DNA of 36,371 nt from Lactobacillaceae bacterium UBA5807 (GCA_002418005.1 DIDF01000023.1:1-36371); one strand, 5' to 3'. Shown: positions 7,514-16,430, counted from the stretch's first letter. Program-made: numbers and translations. Notes: a model not told the origin generated them from the letters alone.

Positions 7514-8484
7514 GCCTACTAGAAGTTAAAGATCTTGAGGTGCATTTTCCAATTCGTGGGGGATTTTTTAACCGAGTTAAAGACAATGTCCTTGCCGTCG
7601 ATGGGGTAAACTTTTCGATTGAGCAGGGTGAAACTTTAGGTCTGGTTGGAGAATCAGGCTCAGGAAAATCAACCACTGCTAAAGCAATAATTGGTTTGGA
7701 AAAGCCCACCGCGGGATCAGTTTTTTTGGAAGGGAAAAAGCTAACCAAAAAGTCGCGGCGAAACAAGGCTGAAATGGTCCGAGCCATTCAGATGATTTTT
7801 CAGGATTCATTATCCAGTCTTAATCCTAGAAAACGAATTGAAGACATTATTGCTGAACCATTAAGAAATTTTGAGAAGCTTAATAAAGACCAGGAAAAAA
7901 TAAGAGTTTTACAACTTTTGGACATCGTTGGCCTTGGCCCGGATGCGTTATATAAGTATCCCAGACGATTTTCAGGTGGCCAAAGACAAAGAATTGGAGT
8001 TGCCAGAGCAGTTGCCACTAATCCAAAGTTGATTATTGCCGACGAACCAGTTTCGGCCTTGGACCTTTCTGTTCAAGCGCAAGTTTTGAACTTTATGAAA
8101 AAAATTCAACGAGAGTTTGATATTTCATATTTGTTTATTTCTCATGATCTTGGTGTTGTCAGGCATATGGCAAACAAAATTGCAATCCTGCATCGAGGAA
8201 GAATCGTTGAATCAGGCACTAGAGATGATATTTTTAATCATCCTCAACATATTTATACCCGCCGGCTGTTAGCGGCAATTCCTCAAATTGACGTTGAAAA
8301 TCGGGATAAGCATAAAGCTGAACGATTAAAGATTGAACATGAATATCAAACTGAACAGTCAAAATATTATGATCAAAATGGAATGGCTTTTCCGTTGGTA
8401 CAGGTTTCAGATACGCACTTTGTTGCCTTACCGCCGGAGTTAGCTCATCAGGACAGCAACAATGAAGGGGCGGTGAAAAATTAA
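7510..8484 (+). CDS. oppF: Oligopeptide ABC transporter ATPase OppF
   Basis: A 324-residue second ATPase of the heterodimer. Walker A is GESGSGKST (residues 47-55), the signature is FSGGQRQR, Walker B is LIIADEP followed by VSALD, and the H-loop is FISHDLG. It has the usual C-terminal extension (HPQHIYTRRLLAAIP). The start overlaps the oppD stop by 4 bp and the stop shares a base with the oppB start (TAATG), which points to translational coupling. There are no unusual features; length and motifs are normal for OppF. Confidence 0.95.
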   Translation: MSLLEVKDLEVHFPIRGGFFNRVKDNVLAVDGVNFSIEQGETLGLVGESGSGKSTTAKAIIGLEKPTAGSVFLEGKKLTKKSRRNKAEMVRAIQMIFQDSLSSLNPRKRIEDIIAEPLRNFEKLNKDQEKIRVLQLLDIVGLGPDALYKYPRRFSGGQRQRIGVARAVATNPKLIIADEPVSALDLSVQAQVLNFMKKIQREFDISYLFISHDLGVVRHMANKIAILHRGRIVESGTRDDIFNHPQHIYTRRLLAAIPQIDVENRDKHKAERLKIEHEYQTEQSKYYDQNGMAFPLVQVSDTHFVALPPELAHQDSNNEGAVKN

Positions 8485-9443
8485 TGTGGAAAACAATTTT
8501 TCGAAGAATTTTGATTATGATTCCAGAGTTAATTATTCTCAGCCTGATTGTTTTTATTCTTGCTAAGGCAATGCCTGGAGATCCTTTCACTGGATCAATT
8601 AACCCAAGATCTAATCCAGCACAAATTCACCATTTAATGCAGGTAAATGGTCTTTATGATCCTTGGTACCAACAATATTGGAACTGGGTTGTTCATTTGT
8701 TCCATGGCGATTTGGGTACCAGCTACGAGTATCAAGAGCCGGTTACCACTTTGTTGATGCAACGTGGTGCCAATACTCTTTGGCTAGGGATTTTTATCGT
8801 TATTATGATGTACGTTATTGGCTTGCCACTTGGGATTTACGCCGGCCGTCATGAAAATAAATTACCGGATCATATTATTAGAGCTTATACCTATATCACA
8901 ATGGCGATTCCACTCTTTGTTGTTTTGGTTATTGGGATTTGGATATTTGCTTATGGACTTAATCTATTTCCGACAAGCGGATCAATTTCGCCGACGGCAA
9001 ATGGGTTTTGGCCATCGGTATTCTCGCGCTTCTATCATATTGCGTTGCCAGGAATGCTAGTTGCTTTGTTCAGTACCGTAAATATTGTTCAGTATCTTCG
9101 CTCAGAAGTTATTGATGCCAAGCATTCTGATTATGTTAAAACAGCTAGAGCAAAAGGTGTGCCGATGAAAGAAATATACCGGCACCATATCTTTAGAAAT
9201 TCTCTGTTGCCGATTGCAGCTTTTGCCGGATATTCCATTACCGGAGTTTTGGATGGACAAATCTTTGCTGAAATGATTTTCTCATATCCTGGCATGGGAT
9301 TACTATTCTTGAATGCAATCAATTATCGTGATTATACGGTTATCACAGTGCTGGTTCTGATATTTGGCTTCTTGAACTTAATGGGAACTTTGCTCTCTGA
9401 CATAATTCTTGCCGTTGTTGATCCACGAGTTCGAGTGGAATAG
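8484..9443 (+). CDS. oppB: Oligopeptide ABC transporter permease OppB
   Basis: A 319-residue inner-membrane permease. The N-terminus has the OppB/DppB helix followed by the AMPGDPF motif. The coupling loop with the EAA-like signature is seen at DYVKTARAKGVPMKEIYRHHIFRNSLLPI, where the A-x-AKG-x6-I core contacts the ATPases; about six membrane helices follow the usual order. It ends in the family DPRVRVE tail. It starts inside the oppF stop and ends within the ribosome site of oppC. It forms the pore together with OppC. Confidence 0.95.
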   Translation: MWKTIFRRILIMIPELIILSLIVFILAKAMPGDPFTGSINPRSNPAQIHHLMQVNGLYDPWYQQYWNWVVHLFHGDLGTSYEYQEPVTTLLMQRGANTLWLGIFIVIMMYVIGLPLGIYAGRHENKLPDHIIRAYTYITMAIPLFVVLVIGIWIFAYGLNLFPTSGSISPTANGFWPSVFSRFYHIALPGMLVALFSTVNIVQYLRSEVIDAKHSDYVKTARAKGVPMKEIYRHHIFRNSLLPIAAFAGYSITGVLDGQIFAEMIFSYPGMGLLFLNAINYRDYTVITVLVLIFGFLNLMGTLLSDIILAVVDPRVRVE

Positions 9444-9455
9444 GAGGTAGCTTTG

Positions 9456-10415
9456 ATGGATAAACCAAATAGTTCATTTGGCAGTAATATTTCAAAAGAA
9501 GAGCTTGAAAAACTCGAAAAACAGTCTGAAGAAGAAGCTGCCCCTTCGGCAACCAGGATAATGTGGAATGAATTTAAGGCAAATAAACCAGCTTTGATTT
9601 CACTTATTTTAATCGCAGTCTTTATTTTATTTGTCATGATTGCTTCAATGTTTATTAATGTGCCAAACATGATGCAGACAAACATCATGAATTATTATGC
9701 TCAGCCATTTTCCGCTAATTTCTGGTTAGGAGCTGACGCTGGTGGTCGTTCAATTGCTCAACAGCTAATTGTTGGCTCAAGAAATTCAATTGGAATTGCC
9801 ATTGGCTTGACCATAATATCGTCTTCATTTGGTATTGCCTATGGGCTGATTTCAGGCTATTACGGTGGTTTAGTGGATTTGGCCATGCAGCGTGTTTATG
9901 ATTTCTTTATGATTATTCCTTACTTGATGACTGTAATTGTTATCGTTACGATTATTCCTCATTACAACGCTGTTACGTTGACGTTGATTCTTTCTTTGTT
10001 CTATTGGATGGGGACTTCACGATTGATCAGATCTCGGGCCTTGGCTGAATCACAAAAGGATTATGTTGCGGCATCCAAAACAATTGGAACAAGAGATTTA
10101 AAAATTATCTTTGGCTCAATTATGCCAAATATTTCATCCTTGATAATTGTTGATACGACTTTATCGTTTGCTGAAAATATTGGGGTTGAAACCGGGTTGT
10201 CATTCTTGGGATTTGGACTTCCCTTAGGAACACCATCTCTTGGAACTTTGATCGCCAATGCCAACGATCCCGAAAATATCACTCAGTATTGGTGGACATG
10301 GTTCCCGGCAGCTTTAGAAATTATCGTTCTATGTTTATCGATTAGTTATATTGGTCAGGTTATCAGAAGAACGGCTGATTCTAGTCAGCGAGTTTCTGAC
10401 AAGAATAAACAATAG
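9456..10415 (+). CDS. oppC: Oligopeptide ABC transporter permease OppC
   Basis: A 319-residue permease partner of OppB. A polar, glutamate-rich N-terminal tail of about 35 residues precedes the first helix. Family motifs include FWLGADAGGRSI, the EAA loop DYVAASKTIGTRDLKIIFGSIMPN in two parts (VAASKTIG and IIFGSIMPN), and ETGLSFLGFGLP. The stop-proximal end lacks the usual long cytoplasmic tail but is otherwise complete. I chose ATG 9456 because AGGAGG (9442-9447) is 8 bp upstream; the adjacent TTG at 9453 fits less well. It is cotranscribed with oppDFB and followed by oppA2. Confidence 0.95.
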   Translation: MDKPNSSFGSNISKEELEKLEKQSEEEAAPSATRIMWNEFKANKPALISLILIAVFILFVMIASMFINVPNMMQTNIMNYYAQPFSANFWLGADAGGRSIAQQLIVGSRNSIGIAIGLTIISSSFGIAYGLISGYYGGLVDLAMQRVYDFFMIIPYLMTVIVIVTIIPHYNAVTLTLILSLFYWMGTSRLIRSRALAESQKDYVAASKTIGTRDLKIIFGSIMPNISSLIIVDTTLSFAENIGVETGLSFLGFGLPLGTPSLGTLIANANDPENITQYWWTWFPAALEIIVLCLSISYIGQVIRRTADSSQRVSDKNKQ

Positions 10416-10490
10416 TATTATTTTTCCTTTAAAGGAGGCGAGGCCGAAAACGTTTTAACTGGGTAACAAACTTTTTAGGAGGTTATGCTT

Positions 10491-12278
10491 ATGAATAAAC
10501 GAAAATGGCTGGCCGCAGGGTTAGTCGCAGTTTCTGCTTTGGCTTTGGCTGCTTGTGGAAATAAGAGTAGTAATGGGCCAACCGCAAAACCGGCTTCAAT
10601 GCAGTCCACATATAGTGCAACTGGTCCGGCAAACGGAAATAACAGTACCTTAAAAGTTGCTGAAATTAATGATGCACCATTTAAGGGGATTTCTTTGGCG
10701 GTTCTTCAGGATAACGCTGAAGATCAAGATGTTTATTCTCCAGGTGGTGAGGATCAGTTATTTAATAATGATAAAAACTTTAAGATCACTGATGGCGGTT
10801 TAGCCAACCAAAGACTTAACAATAGTGCTAAAACTGATACAATCACTCTTCGCAGTGACGCAAAGTGGTCAGACGGTTCAAAGGTAACTGCTCGAGATAT
10901 CGAGTATCCTTATGAAATCATTGCCAATAAGAATACTACTTCTCAGCAGTATTCTGCCGATTTCACTGATATCAAAGGAATGGCTGCTTACCATACTGGA
11001 AAAGCCAGCACAATTTCTGGATTTACATATCCACATGGACAAAATGGAAATCAACTTGTGATCCACTTTAGTTCAATGAAACCAGCCATGAAGTATTCAG
11101 GAAACTCATTTATTTGGGGAACCGTTGCTCCTTATGAAAAATTGAAGAATGTTCCAATTGCTAAACTCGCTTCTGCAGATGAGGTTAGAAAGAACCCAGT
11201 ATTCATTGGCCCTTACAAATTGGCTAGCCAAGTTACTGGTGAATCAACTAGTTGGGTTCCAAATAAGTATTACTATGGTCCTGCTCCAAAAATTAAGCAC
11301 ATTACAATTCAGGTGGTTTCTTCAAATAACTCCACGGCGGCATTCAAATCCAAGAAGTTTGACTTCAACATGCAAACCGCTCCTTCAAGTCAGTACAAGA
11401 ATTTGAAGGCCATTAAAGGATACACTTTGGTTGGAACGCCTGCTTTGTCATATGGTTACTTTGGGTTCAATCTTGGTCATTTTGATACAAAGACCGGCTT
11501 AAACGTTATGGATAAGAACGCTAAGATGGGCAACAAAAATCTTCGTCAAGCAATGATGTATGCTCTTGATTTAACTAAGACATACAACAAACTTGAAAAT
11601 GGCGTTGCTTGGCATGCCAACACTTTGATCCCACCAGTATTTAAGCAGTATTATGATGCTAAAGAGCCTGGGTACAATTACAACATGAGCAAGGCTCAGT
11701 CCTTACTAAAGGCTGCGGGATATAAGAAGAAGGGTAAATGGTACGTTCAACCAAATGGTAAGCCGTTAACCATTTACTATGGTGTTATGACTGGTTCTTC
11801 TGTTTCCGAGGCAATTTATCAATACGAGCTTCAGCAATGGCACAAACTTGGATTGAACGTTCAGTTTACCACTGGCAAGCCAATGGAAATGAACAGTTTC
11901 TATTCAACCTTGCAAGCACCTAAGCAAAATAAGATTGATATTTTTGATGCTGCATGGTCGCTTTCAAGTGAACCAACCCCAACTCAACTTTATGGTGAAG
12001 ATGCACCATTTAACTCCGGTCACTTTGTTTCCGCTAAGAATACTCAATTGATGAACAATATGAATAACAGTAAAGCCTTCAACGAGTCATATCGAATTAA
12101 GCAATTCTATGCTTGGCAGAAATATATGAATCAGCAGGCGGCTTATGTCCCTGATGAATTCTCGCTGAATTACACTCCTGTTAATAACAGAGTTAAGAAC
12201 TTTAATAAGGCTGCTTGGTACATCACCTTGCCTCAATTCTGGGATAATTTGGGATTGACCTCAAGCAGTATGAAGTAA
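10491..12278 (+). CDS. oppA: Oligopeptide-binding lipoprotein OppA (operon copy)
   Basis: A 595-residue peptide-binding lipoprotein, last gene of oppDFBCA. The signal has lipobox LAAC with lipidated C22. It shares the motif order of the copy at 4024-5805 (KWSDGSKVTARD, FIGPYKLAS, NKNLRQAMMYALD, QPNGKPL), and the two clearly align end to end. I chose the ATG at 10491 because AGGAGG (10478-10483) is 7 bp upstream, while the in-frame ATG at 10485 is only 1 bp from it. The 75-bp gap from oppC has a second purine-rich AAAGGAGG without a start, and no terminator, so it is probably read from the operon. Two receptors with one translocator suggest different peptide preferences. Confidence 0.94.
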   Translation: MNKRKWLAAGLVAVSALALAACGNKSSNGPTAKPASMQSTYSATGPANGNNSTLKVAEINDAPFKGISLAVLQDNAEDQDVYSPGGEDQLFNNDKNFKITDGGLANQRLNNSAKTDTITLRSDAKWSDGSKVTARDIEYPYEIIANKNTTSQQYSADFTDIKGMAAYHTGKASTISGFTYPHGQNGNQLVIHFSSMKPAMKYSGNSFIWGTVAPYEKLKNVPIAKLASADEVRKNPVFIGPYKLASQVTGESTSWVPNKYYYGPAPKIKHITIQVVSSNNSTAAFKSKKFDFNMQTAPSSQYKNLKAIKGYTLVGTPALSYGYFGFNLGHFDTKTGLNVMDKNAKMGNKNLRQAMMYALDLTKTYNKLENGVAWHANTLIPPVFKQYYDAKEPGYNYNMSKAQSLLKAAGYKKKGKWYVQPNGKPLTIYYGVMTGSSVSEAIYQYELQQWHKLGLNVQFTTGKPMEMNSFYSTLQAPKQNKIDIFDAAWSLSSEPTPTQLYGEDAPFNSGHFVSAKNTQLMNNMNNSKAFNESYRIKQFYAWQKYMNQQAAYVPDEFSLNYTPVNNRVKNFNKAAWYITLPQFWDNLGLTSSSMK

Positions 12279-12287
12279 TCTTATAGG

Positions 12288-12328
12288 TAAAAAAAATCCA
12301 TAGGAATTTTCCTATGGATTTTTTATTT
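12288..12328 (+). terminator. Terminator of the opp operon
   Basis: AAAAAATCCATAGG pairs with CCTATGGATTTTTT around a 6-nt loop, followed by T residues. The symmetric A/T flanks may also act on the opposite strand. Confidence 0.92.
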
Positions 12329-12393
12329 ATAAATTTTACAATATTAAAAAGTTTGCCAATAAAGCAATTCAAGGATTAAACAGTCTACTTGTT

Positions 12394-12969
12394 TCAGATT
12401 CTGTCTGGTAGATCGGCTAAGAACTTTTTGCGGACATCATCTGTTGTCAGATTAACTTTTCCAAAATGGATCCATTCAGATCGACTGGCAGGAATACCGA
12501 CATCTGGCAAGATATTTTCTATAAAGATTCCGCGGATAAAGTTACCATGTTTTTCAATAAATTCTTGAGTAGCAGTTGATGTCGTAATGATATCTACTTG
12601 GTTAATATTTTGTAGCAGACCAACTAAGTGTCCGGTTGTATTTTCTTGGTAAGCAAAATGATTGAGCAGAACCTTATCCATGAACCCTTTTAAAATAGCT
12701 GGCATGTCATACCACCAAATTGGAAAGATAAAATAAAGTTCCGTACTGTTTTTAATCACTTCTTGGTAATCTCTAACCTTTTGATCAGTAGTTTTGCCAT
12801 CATCAAAAATAATTCGGTCGGCAGCTGACAAAACTGGGTTAAATTTGTCTCGATATAAGTCGATGACTTGATAATTTTGTCTGTTTTTCTCGAAATTTTG
12901 AATTAGAGTATTCAAAATTGACTGATTATAGCTTTGAGTAGTGGGGTTGGCGTAGATTATTGTTTTCAA
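12394..12969 (-). CDS. Flavodoxin-fold NAD(P)H oxidoreductase
   Basis: A 191-residue protein of the NAD(P)H quinone oxidoreductase / MdaB-KefF type, a cytoplasmic FMN- or FAD-dependent reductase. It has the first beta-strand and phosphate loop (YANPTTQSYNQSI) and the diagnostic FIFPIWWYDMPAILKGFMD segment (core PIWWYDMPAILKGF), which binds the flavin ring. I set the start at the TTG at 12969 with AAAGGA upstream. The frame is open to another TTG at 13014, but a TATAAT box (12991-12996) lies inside that extension, so the extension is promoter and not protein. It is divergent from the OsmC-like gene, suggesting a shared redox-response region. The substrate is unknown. Confidence 0.85.
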   Translation of the reverse strand: MKTIIYANPTTQSYNQSILNTLIQNFEKNRQNYQVIDLYRDKFNPVLSAADRIIFDDGKTTDQKVRDYQEVIKNSTELYFIFPIWWYDMPAILKGFMDKVLLNHFAYQENTTGHLVGLLQNINQVDIITTSTATQEFIEKHGNFIRGIFIENILPDVGIPASRSEWIHFGKVNLTTDDVRKKFLADLPDRI

Positions 12970-12990
12970 ACGAACACGTCCTTTGACTTC

Positions 12991-13047
12991 ATTATACTTG
13001 GCGGCAAAGAGCAACTAAAGGTTTAACAACCAAAAATAAATTATAAT
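12991..13047. promoter_or_regulatory. Divergent promoters of oxidoreductase and OsmC-like genes
   Basis: Two TATAAT -10 boxes, one on the minus strand (12991-12996) and one on the plus strand (13042-13047), point away from each other. Neither has a good -35 box, which would fit activator dependence (inference). Confidence 0.45.
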
Positions 13048-13081
13048 GAAAGCAAAATGATCTTTTAAGGAGGAAAAGATT

Positions 13082-13504
13082 ATGGTTGATCCAAGATGGA
13101 ATGATATTTCTTATCACACAGTCGCAGTTAATGACGAAGGATTGGAGGGCACTGCTTATATTGAAAATGGCCAAGAAATTAAAACCAGCAGTCCCATGAA
13201 TAATCATGAAGGTTTTAATCCCGAGCAATTATTGGGATTATCCTTAAGTACCTGCTTAAAAGCAACTTTGCAGGCAATCGAAAAAGAGAAAAATCTTGCA
13301 GATACCGCCAAAGTTCACGTAGAAGTGGGGTTTCTAAGAAGAAAAGTCCCTTGGGAATTTCTGGTTCATGCCCGAATTGCAATTCCAGGGGTTTCTTTAG
13401 ATGAAGCTAATGAAATGGCAAAATCAGCGGAAAAGCGCTGTCCAGTTTCTCAGCTGCTTTCTGGAAGTAAAAATTATACTGTTGAAGTTGTTAACGACTT
13501 TTAG
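13082..13504 (+). CDS. OsmC/Ohr family protein (peroxide reductase-like)
   Basis: A 140-residue OsmC-family protein. The two redox cysteines are in the expected contexts: one in LSTCLKATL (residue ~59) at the start of the long central helix and one in RCPVSQLL (residue ~120). Family members reduce organic hydroperoxides in the cytoplasm using these thiols. The sequence PMNNHEGFNPEQLLGLSLSTC carries the usual NPEQLL motif (core GFNPEQLLGLSLSTC). It has an excellent AAGGAGG ribosome site. Length is typical. The neighbouring divergent flavodoxin-type reductase supports an oxidative or electrophile stress role. Ohr versus YhfA-type subfamily is not resolved. Confidence 0.9.
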   Translation: MVDPRWNDISYHTVAVNDEGLEGTAYIENGQEIKTSSPMNNHEGFNPEQLLGLSLSTCLKATLQAIEKEKNLADTAKVHVEVGFLRRKVPWEFLVHARIAIPGVSLDEANEMAKSAEKRCPVSQLLSGSKNYTVEVVNDF

Positions 13505-13520
13505 AAATTATATTGTAAAA

Positions 13521-13577
13521 CAAAAATGAGGGTGGACTGTTATTAGCTGACCGAATAGAGTCTCGCCCTCATTTTTC
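13521..13577. terminator. Terminator between OsmC-like gene and thi operon
   Basis: AAAAATGAGGG pairs with CCCTCATTTTT around a long loop of about 35 nt. The arms are symmetrical and could serve both converging units. Confidence 0.75.
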
Positions 13578-13614
13578 GACTTTAGATTTATTACCTTAGA
13601 ATATCCAAACTTCG

Positions 13615-14127
13615 CTATATTCCAAGTTTTTTTCTTTGGGGAACAATAATTGGTTTCCAGATTGCTGCGAGGATAATAACTCCCATAATCACTCCAACTA
13701 GCGCACTCAAGAAGAAACTGGGTACAAATAACCATAAAGCTCCACTGGTTCCCATTAACCACTTTGCAATTGGAAAGGCCACAATATCCCCAATTATGCC
13801 GGTTCCAATTAATTCTCCAAAAGCGGCGATAATTAAGTTTTTAGTTTTATTGAATAACCAGCCAACGCAAAAAGCACCAATCATGCTGCCCGGGAAAGCT
13901 AAAACAGTTCCAGTTCCTAAAAAATTCCTAATCAGTGAAGTTAAAAAGGCTTGGGTAACTCCCCACCAAGGACCAACTAAAACTCCGGTAATTAAGTTAA
14001 TTAGATGTTGCATTGGAGCAACTTTTGCCACTCCAACAGAAAATTCCAACACACTTCCGCCGACAACCCCGATGGCAGAAAGAATTGCGGTTAGAACCAT
14101 TTTATAGATTTCACTGTTTCTATTCAT
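13615..14127 (-). CDS. thiW: ThiW, ECF-type thiazole transporter S component
   Basis: A 170-residue integral membrane protein, the substrate-binding S component proposed to import hydroxyethylthiazole using a shared EcfAAT module encoded elsewhere. Hallmark ThiW stretches are AKVAPMQHLINL, VLVGPWWGV and RNFLGTGTVLAFPGSMIG, with five to six hydrophobic helices and a short basic tail. It is the last gene of thiM-thiD-thiE-thiW, 9 bp after thiE, and under the same TPP riboswitch. No EcfA or EcfT gene is present in this window. Confidence 0.92.
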   Translation of the reverse strand: MNRNSEIYKMVLTAILSAIGVVGGSVLEFSVGVAKVAPMQHLINLITGVLVGPWWGVTQAFLTSLIRNFLGTGTVLAFPGSMIGAFCVGWLFNKTKNLIIAAFGELIGTGIIGDIVAFPIAKWLMGTSGALWLFVPSFFLSALVGVIMGVIILAAIWKPIIVPQRKKLGI

Positions 14128-14136
14128 TTCTTAACC

Positions 14137-14826
14137 TCATTTCTCTTTACTGCCAAAAGTCTGATTCATCACTTTGATTGTCCGGTTGATATTATCACTT
14201 TGGGTGATCATTGAAATTGCGGCCACGCCAACAGCTCCGGTGGCAGGGATTCCAACGATGTTTTGTTCGGTGATTCCACCAATGGCAACAACCGGGTATT
14301 TTGAAAGGGATACTAAATCTGTTAATTTCTTTAATCCTAGAGCTTTACCAGCATCGGCTTTAGAATTGGTTGGGTAAACCGTACCAATTCCTAAGTAGCT
14401 TATGCCAGTAGTTTCATTGGCTTCTTTGATTTCCTCGCCAGTATTACAGGAATAACCAACAAACATTTTATCTTTGACATCATTGACTACGGATTGAATA
14501 CCTTCATCTTTTTGGCCGACATGAATTCCGTCGGCAGCGGTTTCTAATGCCAAATCGACGTCATCGTCAATTATGAATGGAACTTTATACTGCATACAAA
14601 GTTGGTGAAGCTTTTTTCCTAAATTAACTTTTTCTGAACCTTTCAGGCTGCCAGAGCCTTTTTCTCGATACTGGTAGGCTGTGATTCCGGATTCTAGTGC
14701 TTGTTTTAAAGCTGCTTCCAATTTTTCAGCCCCGTTTTCGCCAAAATCTTGGGTACCAGCCACAAAATAGGTTCTTAAAATGTTTTTATTAAATTTAATT
14801 GGCACTTTTTTGGCCTTCTTTTTCAT
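14137..14826 (-). CDS. thiE: Thiamine-phosphate synthase ThiE
   Basis: A TIM-barrel enzyme of about 229 residues that joins HMP-pyrophosphate and hydroxyethylthiazole phosphate into thiamine phosphate. Motifs are YFVAGTQD at the first strand, YQYREKGS for the pyrophosphate, FIIDDDVDLALETAADGIHVGQ in two parts (FIIDDDVDLAL and ADGIHVGQ), and VAIGGI near the end. The start is uncertain. ATG 14826 lies within the end of thiD and has no ribosome site; a GTG at 14805 has AAGAAGG 8 bp upstream and would leave an 11-bp overlap with thiD. Either way the catalytic domain is complete. Part of the thi salvage operon. Confidence 0.93.
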   Translation of the reverse strand: MKKKAKKVPIKFNKNILRTYFVAGTQDFGENGAEKLEAALKQALESGITAYQYREKGSGSLKGSEKVNLGKKLHQLCMQYKVPFIIDDDVDLALETAADGIHVGQKDEGIQSVVNDVKDKMFVGYSCNTGEEIKEANETTGISYLGIGTVYPTNSKADAGKALGLKKLTDLVSLSKYPVVAIGGITEQNIVGIPATGAVGVAAISMITQSDNINRTIKVMNQTFGSKEK

Positions 14827-15625
14827 CAATTTTTGCCCAGTGATTCAATGGTCCATGACCATGACCAACCTGAATGCCATCTTTGATGGTTGCTTCGACG
14901 TATTGTTTGCCAATCCTGATAGCAGTTTCAATATCTTTTCCTTTGGCAATTTCTGCGGTGATACATGATGATAAAGTATCGCCAGTGCCATGGGTTCTGA
15001 TTGTGTCAATTCTTGGAGAAGTCATCCAAAATGACTCGCCACTTTCCAAAAGGACAAAATCATTGACCTCATCAGAAGAAGTAGAATGACCACCTTTTAA
15101 GACAATATTCTTTGCCCCTAAATATTGAAGTTGTTTGGCGGCGGCAATTACATCGTCTTTATTTCCAAGATGAATGCCGGAAAGTTCTTCGGCCTCCGGC
15201 ATGTTGGGAGTCAGGATATCTGCTAATGGAACCAACTTTTCTTTGACTGTCTTGATTGCATCTTCTGAAAGTAGTCTTGCCCCACCTTTGGCAACCATAA
15301 CCGGATCGACGGTTAGAGTTCCTAAATCATATTTCTTTAAATTTATAACGACCGCATTAACGGTTGGAGTATCCGCAAGCATGCCAGTTTTGCATGCTCT
15401 TATTTTTAAGTCCAAAGCCACGGATTCAAATTGCTCGTCAATTAACTTCCTTGGGATTGGCATAAAATCTTGAACCCCGATTGTATTTTGAGCGGTCACA
15501 GCTACAATTACAGCCGCTGAAAATACTCTTCGGGCTTCCATTGTTTTGATGTCGGCCATAACTCCGGCTCCGCCACCACTGTCAGTTCCTGCAATAGTTA
15601 AGGCTTGAACGGTTGAATTAATCAT
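14795..15625 (-). CDS. thiD: Hydroxymethylpyrimidine (phosphate) kinase ThiD
   Basis: A 276-residue ribokinase-fold enzyme that phosphorylates HMP and HMP-phosphate to the pyrophosphate used by ThiE. Motifs are LTIAGTDSGGGAGVMADIKT (substrate and glycine loop), VDPVMVAKGG, LTPNMPEAEEL and the catalytic THGTGDTLSS. Start ATG 15625 is supported by AGGAGG 9 bp upstream; the longer frame into thiM has no such site. It overlaps the thiM end by 8 bp and the thiE start, indicating translational coupling. Confidence 0.95.
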   Translation of the reverse strand: MINSTVQALTIAGTDSGGGAGVMADIKTMEARRVFSAAVIVAVTAQNTIGVQDFMPIPRKLIDEQFESVALDLKIRACKTGMLADTPTVNAVVINLKKYDLGTLTVDPVMVAKGGARLLSEDAIKTVKEKLVPLADILTPNMPEAEELSGIHLGNKDDVIAAAKQLQYLGAKNIVLKGGHSTSSDEVNDFVLLESGESFWMTSPRIDTIRTHGTGDTLSSCITAEIAKGKDIETAIRIGKQYVEATIKDGIQVGHGHGPLNHWAKIDEKEGQKSAN

Positions 15626-16430
15626 TTTTGATTGCCTCCTGTGGTTCATACTTTGCGTATTGTTTAACGTCTGCAGCAGTTATTAAGTGCAGTTCATCAA
15701 TAAGCTTTGGGCCAAATGAACCAGCCAATTCTTCGGGCATTTTTGAAGCGGCAATTTCGCCGGCAACGTCAAACACTGCCGTGGCGATTTGGGCGGCCTC
15801 AAAATAATCGTCGGTAACACCGACAAAACAGCCAATTGTGCTGGACAGCATATCTCCGGAACCGACATGCAGTTTGAATAAGTTTGATTCATTGAAAATT
15901 TTGACTACTTGGTTGCCATCGGTTATGACATCTACTTTGCCACTAGCGCAGACCACACAATTTCTTTTATTTGCCAGTTTTTTAGCAATTTCAACAATAT
16001 TTCCTGAACCTTGTCCGGAGTCAATACCTTTGGTATTCCATTCGGCATCAGCTAATGTGGCAATTTCACCGGCGTTTCCCCGGATAACCGCAAAACGATA
16101 TTTATCTAAAAGTTCATTACATACTTTTTTTCTTCGAGATCCAGCCCCCACACCTACAGGATCCAAAACGAGTGGTTTATTATATTGGTTAGCAAATTTA
16201 GCGACAGAGTTTGTTTGTTCAAGCTGTTCATCATAAAAAGCACCAAGGTTGATCGTGACAGACCCCGAAATTTTGACCATTTCTTCGGCTTCACCTTTAT
16301 CTTGGGACATGATTGGAGAAGACCCCAAAGCATTAATACCATTAGCAACATCTTGGACTGTCACAAAGTTAGATATATTAAAAGCAATAAGATTCTTTTC
16401 ACGTAACGTATTTAGTAAGTTAAAATCCAT
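15618..16430 (-). CDS. thiM: Hydroxyethylthiazole kinase ThiM
   Basis: A 270-residue kinase that phosphorylates salvaged hydroxyethylthiazole. Motifs are HNISNFVTVQDVANGINALGSSPIM in this variant as NISNFVTVQDVANG and GSSPIM (the usual initial His is Phe-Asn here), VLDPVGVGAGSRR, VIRGNAGEIATLA, and HVGSGDMLSSTIG, which holds the catalytic region (normally GTGCMLS; here GSGDMLS, with Cys replaced by Asp). First gene of the operon, ATG with GAGGAG 9 bp upstream, directly behind the TPP riboswitch. The GSGDMLS variant is worth noting but Asp is usual in the wider ribokinase fold. Confidence 0.94.
   Translation of the reverse strand: MDFNLLNTLREKNLIAFNISNFVTVQDVANGINALGSSPIMSQDKGEAEEMVKISGSVTINLGAFYDEQLEQTNSVAKFANQYNKPLVLDPVGVGAGSRRKKVCNELLDKYRFAVIRGNAGEIATLADAEWNTKGIDSGQGSGNIVEIAKKLANKRNCVVCASGKVDVITDGNQVVKIFNESNLFKLHVGSGDMLSSTIGCFVGVTDDYFEAAQIATAVFDVAGEIAASKMPEELAGSFGPKLIDELHLITAADVKQYAKYEPQEAIKND

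Noticed and set aside
10446..10459. CcpA cre-like site GAAAACGTTTTAAC before oppA2
   Set aside because: The AAAACGTTTT core is symmetrical, but the flanking T and C required by the cre consensus are missing and the site is inside the operon.
12970..13014. N-terminal extension of the flavodoxin-fold oxidoreductase
   Set aside because: The extension begins at a TTG without a ribosome site and contains a TATAAT box; the family's first strand begins after the TTG at 12969.
13796..14107. 103-codon plus-strand frame opposite thiW
   Set aside because: It is the antisense shadow of a well-recognised ThiW gene, with no ribosome site.
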